DNA of 9,583 bases. It comes from Thermoproteota archaeon. Its GTDB lineage: Archaea > Thermoproteota > Thermoprotei_A > Sulfolobales > Acidilobaceae. The notes beneath the pieces are model-generated. The model searched no databases. It saw only the letters and a program-made list of their open reading frames with translations, and was not told where the DNA came from. Shown here one piece after another: positions 1 through 4,613 of the stretch; the stretch's first letter is position 1; every line of letters begins with the position of its first letter. Location: positions 1-9,583 of the forward strand of contig JAADGB010000003.1 in NCBI GenBank assembly GCA_013152575.1. Reading direction: 5' to 3'. A program made the position numbers and the translations under genes.

Positions 1-102
1 TTCTTCCTCGAGTATCCCGACTCCGAGGCAAGCAAGTCGTTCACGAAGATAGCGCAGAGGATAATAGAAATAGTTGAGGCCTCTGCTGAGGCCAATAAAT
101 AA
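1..102 (+). CDS. Probable Mrp/MinD-family P-loop ATPase, C-terminal fragment
   Basis: Partial gene: the window opens inside it, and reading frame 1 gives 33 residues before a TAA stop at 100-102. The visible tail contains a Y-P-D-S-E-A-S-K-x-F-x-x-I-A pattern. This resembles the C-terminal end of Mrp/NBP35/MinD-type ATPases, where a P-D-S-x-x-x-x-x-F-x-x-I-A stretch precedes the last helix. In that family the protein binds ATP as a dimer and, in the Mrp branch, carries Fe-S clusters to target proteins in the cytoplasm. The P-loop and any cysteine pair lie outside the window, so the assignment rests on the tail alone. It converges on the uL23 gene with a 15-bp gap, so it is not part of the ribosomal transcript. 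Confidence 0.55.
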   Translation, partial: FFLEYPDSEASKSFTKIAQRIIEIVEASAEANK

Positions 103-117
103 ACCCTGTAATTTGTG

Positions 118-378
118 TTAGACGAGTCCGAGCTTTGATGCCAGCTCGGAGGCGCTGTATTCCTTCTTTAACTTGACATACGCTTTCTTCTCTCCCTTAG
201 GGGTTACTAGTATCCTCACCTTGTCTACCTTGACATCGTAGAGTGCTTCGACAGCCCTCTTTACATCTGGCTTTGAGGCCTCTTTCCTGACTATTAGTGT
301 TAGCGTGTTCTCCTCCTCTAGTAGTCTAGATGCCTTCTCGCTCATGTGAATCCTGATTATTACCTCTTCCGGCTTCAT
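118..378 (-). CDS. rpl23: 50S ribosomal protein uL23 (L23)
   Basis: uL23 binds 23S rRNA domain III and sits at the exit of the peptide tunnel, where it docks the signal recognition particle and nascent-chain factors. The 86-residue product has the usual archaeal length and fold order: an early strand with I-I-R-I-H-M-S-E-K-A, the helix following it, then V-K-R-A-V-E-x-L-Y-x-V-K-V-x-K-V-R and a T-P-K-G-E-K-K-A-Y-V-K-L motif, all hallmarks of the family. Its ATG (378-376) overlaps the uL4 stop as ATGA. A GGTGA motif seven bases upstream, inside the uL4 end, serves as its ribosome site, so translation is probably coupled to uL4. It is the last gene of the minus-strand cluster. uL2, which usually follows in archaea, is absent here and found at 7511. 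No clear terminator is visible; the next bases on this strand (about 104-95) are only T-rich. Confidence 0.96.
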   Translation of the reverse strand: MKPEEVIIRIHMSEKASRLLEEENTLTLIVRKEASKPDVKRAVEALYDVKVDKVRILVTPKGEKKAYVKLKKEYSASELASKLGLV

Positions 379-1190
379 GGTACATTCACCCTGAACCTAG
401 CCTTCAACTTGTCTAAGGCGCCAGTCGTTATTACTGTGAGCCTGCCCGGCACTCCTCCAGGCGCTAAGTGTAGCACATTCACGTTCCAGGGCTCTGCTAT
501 ACTTACGCCTGGGAATCCTTTCACCGCCTTTGCGAAGGACGAGTTGTGGTCTTCTACGATGAAGAGGATGCTTACTGGCTGCTTGTACCTCCTACCCCTC
601 ATTTTACCCTTGCCAGCTCTCCATCTTCTTCCCTCTTTCGCCCTGATTATGTCGTCGTAGACGCCGATCTTCTCGAGGAGCTGTCTTGCATCGCTTGTCT
701 TCTTTATAGCTTCTAGGACTGTGCTCTCCAAGACTACTGGGAGGTACTTGGCTGTAAACCTGTGTCCACGGGCTCTTACCATGTCTGGGATTGAGGTGGC
801 TGCTAGGGCGCTCATTGTTGCTAGCCTCTTCTCCTGCTTGTTTATCTCCTCGTGGATTCTCTTCTCGACTCTAGGCGGGTGCGCTAGTCTTCCTCCACGC
901 GTCATGTTGACTAGTGCTGCCCTCATGCTCCCCCTTATCCTGGGAACCCTCGAGACTCCATGGTGGGCTCCAAGGCTCCTTGCACTCGTCCTCTTACCAG
1001 CCATGGGGTCCCTGCCTTTTGGTTGCAGTGCTGCTGTAAACTCGCTATAGAAGGCTCTCCTTATCAGGTCTTTTCTCACGGGTACCCTGAATACGTCTGG
1101 GAGGACTACTTGCCCTGCATCCTCCCCTTCTGGGCTGTAGACGGGTACCGATATGGGGTCCCTCAAATACAGGAATAGCGTCGAGTACAC
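375..1190 (-). CDS. rpl4: 50S ribosomal protein uL4 (L4)
   Basis: uL4 is an early assembly protein of the large subunit whose long basic loop reaches the peptide exit tunnel. From the preferred GTG at 1190 the protein has 271 residues, in the archaeal range. The tunnel loop is clear at about residues 58-100 (R-D-P-M-A-G-K-R-T-S-A, then G-A-H-H-G-V-S-R-V-P-R-I-R-G). The C-terminal half has the archaeal V-L-E-S-T-V-L-E-A-I-K-K-T segment and the L-A-P-G-G-V-P-G-R-L end motif. An in-frame GTG at 1199 would give 274 residues, but it lies inside a perfect ten-base SD, AGGAGGTGAT (1204-1195). From the GGAGG core the GTG at 1190 is eight bases away, the normal distance, so I chose it. The SD starts one base after the uL3 stop, and the 3' end overlaps uL23 by four bases (ATGA). 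Confidence 0.95.
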   Translation of the reverse strand: MYSTLFLYLRDPISVPVYSPEGEDAGQVVLPDVFRVPVRKDLIRRAFYSEFTAALQPKGRDPMAGKRTSARSLGAHHGVSRVPRIRGSMRAALVNMTRGGRLAHPPRVEKRIHEEINKQEKRLATMSALAATSIPDMVRARGHRFTAKYLPVVLESTVLEAIKKTSDARQLLEKIGVYDDIIRAKEGRRWRAGKGKMRGRRYKQPVSILFIVEDHNSSFAKAVKGFPGVSIAEPWNVNVLHLAPGGVPGRLTVITTGALDKLKARFRVNVP

Positions 1191-1194
1191 TCTA

Positions 1195-1204
1195 ATCACC
1201 TCCT
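1195..1204 (-). promoter_or_regulatory. Perfect ribosome binding site of uL4
   Basis: On the minus strand this reads AGGAGGTGAT, an uninterrupted complement of the usual archaeal 16S rRNA 3' end. It begins directly after the uL3 TAG stop and covers the upstream GTG candidate at 1199, so it argues for the GTG at 1190 as the real uL4 start. It is the strongest SD in the window. Confidence 0.8.
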
Positions 1205-2236
1205 CTAATTACCTTGCTTTGATGCCAGGCTCACATACACTATCTGTGGCTCCTTTACTCCCATCTTCAGGTACCATGTCGGCGGCCTCACCGGGTGTCT
1301 CATCACTATTGGCCTCTTCGGCGTACCTGGTAGGCTTCCGGCGATTAACGCGTAGGGTCCCCTAACGATGCCGTAGTGTAGGAAGCCTCCTGCCGGAGTT
1401 ATCTCTAACCCGTTTTCACCGTAGGCTAGTATTCTCTTGTTGTACTCTGTTCTCCTGTGGTAGCCCATTTGTCCAGCGGCGGGGATCTCCCACCAGGTTC
1501 CTCTACCGTGGCTTCTTGCTCCTACTCTCCTGCTGCCCTTCCTGTGCTTGTGCCATCTTGGCAGCTCTTTGACTCCCCATCTCTTCACGGGTCCCTGGAA
1601 GCCCTTGCCCTTTGTAACCGCGATAACGTCGATTAACTGTCCTACCTGGAATATCTCGTTGAATCCGAGTGTCTTGCCTAGCTTTGACGTGGCGTATTCA
1701 TAGATGGCTTTTAGGTCACTGGTGCCTCCTATCTTGACCTCTAGGAGATCGGGCTTCTTCTTGCTTAATCCACCCACTAGTTTCGGCTGTGTTGCAATGA
1801 GTATTCTGAGTTCGCGTAGGTTGTCGAGCTTTGCTTCGAGCTCCTTTAGCTTCTCTTCTTTGAACTCGCCGAGTGTCGGGATCTTACGCCATAGTTCTAG
1901 TTCGCTTGGAGGGTTTGTCCAGACCTCCCCAGCAGTGTAGAGGCCCCTGTTAGGGTCGTATGCGTATCCTCTAACCGCTAGTACGTAGACTGGTGGGACC
2001 TCGACAACTGTTACTGGTACGAAGATCTCCTGGCCGAAGGTTGGACTCCCCTGCCTGTCGTCTATCATGTAGACGTGCGTCATGCCTACCTTGTATCCCA
2101 GGAATGCCAGTGGTACGGGCTTGCCTAGATTGACTTCTGGCCACGTTTTCACACGTGGCACTAGCCTTGCAGCCCTCTTCCTAGGCGAGTAGCCTAGGCT
2201 TCCTCTCCTCGGCGCGCTATGCTTTCTCGCTCCCAA
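1205..2236 (-). CDS. rpl3: 50S ribosomal protein uL3 (L3)
   Basis: uL3 is a core large-subunit protein whose extensions approach the peptidyl transferase centre. The product (343 residues from TTG 2236) has the archaeal/eukaryotic architecture: a basic N-terminal tail with R-K-H-S-A-P-R-R-G-S-L, then A-F-L-G-Y-K-V-G-M-T-H (about residues 44-54), then G-K-G-F-Q-G-P-V-K-R-W-G followed by a basic W-H-K-H-R-K-G loop and W-E-I-P-A-A-G-Q-M-G-Y-H-R-R-T-E-Y-N-K-R. A GTG at 2245 would add three residues, but no SD precedes it. The TTG at 2236 gives the family-typical start M-G-x-R-K-H-S and has GGGTG six bases upstream, so I prefer it. It follows the SPOUT methyltransferase gene by 54 bp (2237-2290) and runs almost straight into uL4. 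No clear TATA element is visible in that gap, which fits one transcript. Confidence 0.96.
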   Translation of the reverse strand: MGARKHSAPRRGSLGYSPRKRAARLVPRVKTWPEVNLGKPVPLAFLGYKVGMTHVYMIDDRQGSPTFGQEIFVPVTVVEVPPVYVLAVRGYAYDPNRGLYTAGEVWTNPPSELELWRKIPTLGEFKEEKLKELEAKLDNLRELRILIATQPKLVGGLSKKKPDLLEVKIGGTSDLKAIYEYATSKLGKTLGFNEIFQVGQLIDVIAVTKGKGFQGPVKRWGVKELPRWHKHRKGSRRVGARSHGRGTWWEIPAAGQMGYHRRTEYNKRILAYGENGLEITPAGGFLHYGIVRGPYALIAGSLPGTPKRPIVMRHPVRPPTWYLKMGVKEPQIVYVSLASKQGN

Positions 2237-2290
2237 CGCAAACACCCATTTGTGATCGTGCCGTCTCCTACCCCTCTAGCCCAAGTTACT

Positions 2291-3142
2291 TTACAGGTTA
2301 TAAAGTCTCTTGATCCCCTCATATGCGTTTATGATCGCTAGAGTCGCGCTTATAGCTTCCTCGGATCTAACGGTCCGAGTACCCTGGAACGGGATAGTGT
2401 TTACAACCATATGGTATAGTTTGGGGTCAGCATCCTTGCGGACATCTCCTCTCGGCCCGCCGAATACTAGGGCTATCTTATCATGCGTTGCTATTTTATC
2501 GAGATGATCCGGACTAATGCAATCTCCTTTCCGACTCGTTCCGACTATTAGAAAGCCTCTCTTCCTTAACCTCCTTAGATAGCGGTCTAAGTTGTCTGTA
2601 GCATCAACTTTGAACCCCAGATAGATGTTTGTATCGCTTGCATCTCGCAGTTGAAGTGTTTCGGGATCGATGATCTCCACGATGACTCTCTGACCTACCC
2701 TGTATTCACCTGCTGGCAGCCTCCCAACACCGTACTTTCCAAGGTACACCCGGCACTCTCGGTTATTGCATGACTCCACTATTCCTTCCATAACTAAGCC
2801 TTTCACAGGCTTATCTGGTAGATCGTGGCCGGGAAGACGTAGAGGTGGTAAATAGCCCACGGCTCTCAGTTCCGGTCTCAACGGTATCAGCCTTTTCCGC
2901 AGATGAGGAGGTGTTAGTGCGTATTCGAGGACGAGTCTCAATATCCTATGGTCTTTCGAGGTAGACCACTTATCCCGATATACTACGACCCTGTTAACCC
3001 TATAGATTGACGCTATTCTAGCGATAGCGCCAGCTTTCATGGTTTTGAGTTCTAGGGTCTCTTCAACACTCATGATGCTAGAAGCGATAATGAGGTATAG
3101 CGTCTTGTCACGCCTAGGCGGAGGCCAAGTCCAGCATTTCAA
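2291..3142 (-). CDS. SPOUT-class RNA methyltransferase, C9orf114/MTH1 family
   Basis: This is the archaeal putative RNA (uridine-N3) methyltransferase family typified by MTH1 of Methanothermobacter, which carries an alpha/beta-knot SPOUT domain interrupted by an OB-like insert and lies upstream of uL3 there too. From TTG 3142 the product has 283 residues. Visible parts are an N-terminal strand and helix (T-L-Y-L-I-I-A-S-S near 14-22, then T-M-K-A-G near 34), the P-P-H-L-R-K-R-L-I-P-L-x-x-E-L-x-x-V-G-x-L-P-P-L-R-L-P segment (78-104), an inserted beta-rich domain (about 113-167), and the knot with V-F-G-G-P (226-230) and N-T-I-P-F-Q-G-T-R-T-V-R-S-E-E-A-I (248-264), which should bind S-adenosylmethionine. 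An internal ATG at 3073 would remove the first beta strand, so the TTG is preferred; an in-frame stop lies just upstream. Target RNA base and site are not deducible here. It heads the uL3-uL4-uL23 transcript. Confidence 0.9.
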   Translation of the reverse strand: MKCWTWPPPRRDKTLYLIIASSIMSVEETLELKTMKAGAIARIASIYRVNRVVVYRDKWSTSKDHRILRLVLEYALTPPHLRKRLIPLRPELRAVGYLPPLRLPGHDLPDKPVKGLVMEGIVESCNNRECRVYLGKYGVGRLPAGEYRVGQRVIVEIIDPETLQLRDASDTNIYLGFKVDATDNLDRYLRRLRKRGFLIVGTSRKGDCISPDHLDKIATHDKIALVFGGPRGDVRKDADPKLYHMVVNTIPFQGTRTVRSEEAISATLAIINAYEGIKRLYNL

Positions 3143-3160
3143 TACAGGTTACCCTTCAAT

Positions 3161-3167
3161 GATAAAG
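3161..3167 (-). promoter_or_regulatory. Weak TATA-like element before the SPOUT gene
   Basis: The minus strand reads CTTTATC about 22 bases before the TTG start of the SPOUT methyltransferase gene. If used, the transcript would start at or next to the start codon (leaderless), which would fit the poor SD there. The spacing is a little short for an archaeal TATA box, so this is tentative; the gene may instead be read from the promoter near 3322. Confidence 0.2.
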
Positions 3168-3184
3168 AATGGGTGGGGATCGCG

Positions 3185-3283
3185 TTATTTTTTCTTCTTA
3201 TATCCCTTCTTTGTAGCCGGCTTCTCTTCCTCCTTCTTCTTACCCTTCTCCATGAAGAGCGTTGTCCTCTGCCTTCCTCCCAT
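3185..3283 (-). CDS. Possible Lys-rich mini-protein (32 aa)
   Basis: I do not recognise this product. The frame runs from ATG 3283 to a TAA at 3185 and encodes 32 residues: an N-terminal M-G-G-R-Q-R-T-T-L-F, then a tail with eleven or more lysines and a short glutamate run, ending G-Y-K-K-K-K. Such composition resembles the unstructured tails of RNA-binding ribosomal proteins; that is only a resemblance. In its favour are a GGTGA SD six bases before the ATG, a TATA-like element about 40 bases upstream, and its place ahead of the SPOUT-uL3-uL4-uL23 genes, 42 bp from the next start. Against it are its small size and low complexity. A second overlapping frame with ATG at 3335 (31 residues, ending 3240) competes with it; a one-base shift would fuse both into a protein of about 50 residues. 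Confidence 0.35.
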   Translation of the reverse strand: MGGRQRTTLFMEKGKKKEEEKPATKKGYKKKK

Positions 3284-3296
3284 CTACGCTCACCAC

Positions 3297-3307
3297 ATCA
3301 ATCCCTC
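3297..3307. repeat. 11-bp direct repeat, copy 1
   Basis: ATCAATCCCTC, identical to the copy at 3334-3344 with a 37-bp period. The pair is centred almost exactly on the TATA-like element near 3321. The core TCAATCCC also forms the left arm of the inverted repeat before cedA1. The same 11-mer occurs inside the nep1 coding sequence (8667-8677), so chance is not excluded. Confidence 0.5.
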
Positions 3308-3315
3308 CAGGTTCG

Positions 3316-3327
3316 GGAATAAATACG
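3316..3327. promoter_or_regulatory. Candidate shared TATA element of the divergent promoter
   Basis: The AT-rich block GGAATAAATACG reads as TATTTATT on the other strand, so it could be used in either direction. An archaeal TATA box centred near 3322 would place a minus-strand start near 3296, giving a leader of about 12 bases before ATG 3283, and a plus-strand start near 3348, a few bases before the prpB GTG at 3356. No other TATA-like element is seen between the two gene heads. Assignment is by position and composition only. Confidence 0.35.
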
Positions 3328-3333
3328 GTTATC

Positions 3334-3344
3334 ATCAATCCCTC
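3334..3344. repeat. 11-bp direct repeat, copy 2
   Basis: Second copy of ATCAATCCCTC, on the prpB side of the TATA-like element, 12-22 bases before the prpB GTG. Its location at the likely prpB transcription start would suit a repressor site, but on the minus strand it also overlaps the ATG and GAGGG of a small competing ORF (start 3335), which is an alternative reason for the sequence. Confidence 0.5.
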
Positions 3345-3355
3345 TAACACGGTGG

Positions 3356-4309
3356 GTGATATTGGCCTTCCTCTACACGTCTCCACTCGAGGATCCCGGT
3401 CTGGCACTGAGAAAGCTACTACGCGATTCAGAGATAATCGTGGCACCAGGCGTCTTCAACCCGGCGACAGCCCTCCTAGCCGAGAGAATGGGGTTCCAAG
3501 CAGTCTACCTCTCGGGAGCAGCGTTAACGGGCAGTCTTGCAATGCCGGACCTCGGTATCATCACGCTATCTGAACTCGCCAATTTCACCTCATACATAAC
3601 GAGGGTTATCTCGATACCATTGATAGTGGATGCCGACACAGGCTTCGGAGAGGCGATAAATGTTCAAAGAACCATTAGGGAACTAGAGGCTGCAGGCGCA
3701 GCTGCTATACAGATAGAGGATCAAGTATTGCCGAAGAAGTGCGGCCATCTAACAGGTAAGAAGCTGATACCGGCCGAGGAGATGGTTAAGAAGATCATAG
3801 CGGCCGTTGAGGCCAGGAAGAAAGAGACCGTTATCATCGCTAGAACGGACGCGAGGGGCGTTGAGGGCCTTGAAGCGGCGATTGAGAGAGCGAAGATGTA
3901 TGTCGAGGCGGGAGCCGATGTAATATTCCCAGAGGCTCTGAAGAGCCTCGATGAATTCAAAGAATTCGCTAAGGCCCTTCCAGGAGTCGATCTCCTAGCT
4001 AATATGACGGAGTTCGGGAAAACACCTTATCTTACCGTGGAGCAATTCAAGGAGGCTGGCTTCAAGATAGTAATCTTCCCCGTAACAACATTCCGTTACG
4101 CTATGGGAGCAATAAGAGAGGCCTTAGAAGTACTAAAGAGAGAGGGTACTCAGAAGGGCCTCTTAGACAGGATGATGACGAGATGGGAGTTCTACGAGTT
4201 GATAGGCTATAAGACGTATGAGGAGATCGATTCAAGGATAGCTGAAAAAGCTGAAGAATTGATGAAGAAATTCAAGCACACTAGTGGCTCAGAGGATGTT
4301 ACCGAATAA
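3356..4309 (+). CDS. prpB: Methylisocitrate lyase (PrpB family)
   Basis: The enzyme splits 2-methylisocitrate into pyruvate and succinate, the last step of the methylcitrate cycle for propionyl-CoA, in the cytoplasm. The 317-residue product shows the isocitrate lyase/PEP mutase barrel and the features that separate PrpB from its relatives: P-D-L-G (D65), V-D-A-D-T-G-F-G with the metal-binding D92 and D94, I-E-D-Q (E121), and the catalytic loop K-K-C-G-H with C129. The C-terminal E-G-T-Q-K then closely follows bacterial PrpB. The slightly long N-terminus starts at GTG 3356; there is no spaced SD, so the message may be leaderless or nearly so, fitting a TATA-like element near 3322. A later start is possible. 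Methylcitrate synthase and dehydratase genes are not in this window. It lies divergent from the translation cluster and 55 bp before cedA1, with no functional link to the latter that I can see. Confidence 0.88.
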   Translation: MILAFLYTSPLEDPGLALRKLLRDSEIIVAPGVFNPATALLAERMGFQAVYLSGAALTGSLAMPDLGIITLSELANFTSYITRVISIPLIVDADTGFGEAINVQRTIRELEAAGAAAIQIEDQVLPKKCGHLTGKKLIPAEEMVKKIIAAVEARKKETVIIARTDARGVEGLEAAIERAKMYVEAGADVIFPEALKSLDEFKEFAKALPGVDLLANMTEFGKTPYLTVEQFKEAGFKIVIFPVTTFRYAMGAIREALEVLKREGTQKGLLDRMMTRWEFYELIGYKTYEEIDSRIAEKAEELMKKFKHTSGSEDVTE

Positions 4310-4330
4310 TGCCATTCACCCCTCTCCTTC

Positions 4331-4339
4331 CTTTATTTC
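4331..4339 (+). promoter_or_regulatory. TATA-like element before cedA1
   Basis: CTTTATTTC lies about 30 bases before the cedA1 ATG (4365), so transcription would begin near 4360, giving a message with almost no leader. A pyrimidine-rich run precedes it (4316-4339), which might also end the prpB transcript. I see no exact ANTTTC box, the UV-response element of Sulfolobus ced genes, between prpB and cedA1. Confidence 0.35.
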
Positions 4340-4365
4340 AATCCCTGGTTTCCTAGGGGATTGAA
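4337..4365. repeat. Perfect 9-bp inverted repeat at the cedA1 start (operator candidate)
   Basis: The left arm TTCAATCCC (4337-4345) and right arm GGGATTGAA (4357-4365) are exact reverse complements around an 11-base spacer that itself contains GG-TTT-CC. The left arm overlaps the end of the TATA-like element and the right arm covers the likely RNA start and the A of the cedA1 ATG. This is where a dimeric repressor would block transcription. As RNA it would also hide the AGGGGA ribosome site, but only if the message started upstream of 4337. Confidence 0.55.
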
Positions 4366-4613
4366 TGACTGTTGAGGACCTACTACAAGTTATACAGGAT
4401 ACGACCCAGAAGGTGTCATTGCTGGCTTGGGCCCTTTTCCTCCTAACATGGAGTATAGGGTGGACTCTTAGAGGTGCACCGATACCCCTTAGTCGATTGA
4501 AGCGTACCGGGTCGAGTTTTATTGAGGACTCGGTGTGGGCGGCTTTGTGGTTGGCCCTTGGAAGCACTATATTCAGCTTAATAACATATATAATTCAAGT
4601 AATAACGGGTTGA
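4365..4613 (+). CDS. cedA1: Ced system pilin-like small membrane protein CedA1
   Basis: The 82-residue protein is two hydrophobic helices (about 17-36 and 57-80) joined by a short basic loop with A-P-I-P-L-S-R-L-K-R (38-47). This is the layout of VirB2/TraA mating-pilus subunits and of archaeal CedA1, shown in Aeropyrum to form a conjugation-like pilus; there the loop faces the lumen. No cleavable signal peptide is evident. The start is ATG 4365, with AGGGGA a few bases upstream. The stop overlaps the cedA TTG (TTGA), which means coupled translation. The identification rests on size, helix hairpin and the following cedA and cedB-like genes; the primary sequence alone is too short to be conclusive. 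The ungapped motif PIPxxxLKRxxxxxIxD (39-55) recurs in the N-terminal hairpin of the next gene product. An inverted repeat at the promoter suggests control of the whole locus. Confidence 0.7.
   Translation: MTVEDLLQVIQDTTQKVSLLAWALFLLTWSIGWTLRGAPIPLSRLKRTGSSFIEDSVWAALWLALGSTIFSLITYIIQVITG

Noticed and set aside
721..1050. Open frame opposite uL4 with membrane-like leucine-rich sequence
   Set aside because: Its hydrophobic look comes from the complement of Arg/Lys-rich ribosomal codons; it overlaps a certain gene and has no ribosome site.
3186..3193. T-run on the plus strand as a terminator
   Set aside because: It is the complement of the Lys codons at the end of the mini-ORF, and no plus-strand gene ends before it.
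3240..3446. 68-codon minus-strand frame starting inside prpB
   Set aside because: The first part is antisense to prpB. Only the part from ATG 3335 has a ribosome site, and it is treated as a competing micro-ORF in the findings rather than called.
3356..4309. PEP mutase or oxaloacetate decarboxylase for the prpB gene
   Set aside because: The K-K-C-G-H catalytic loop and the E-G-T-Q-K C-terminal segment match methylisocitrate lyase better than either relative.
4310..4364. UV-box (ANTTTC) before the ced genes
   Set aside because: TTTC occurs twice but is preceded by TA and GG, so neither matches ANTTTC; no UV-box is claimed.
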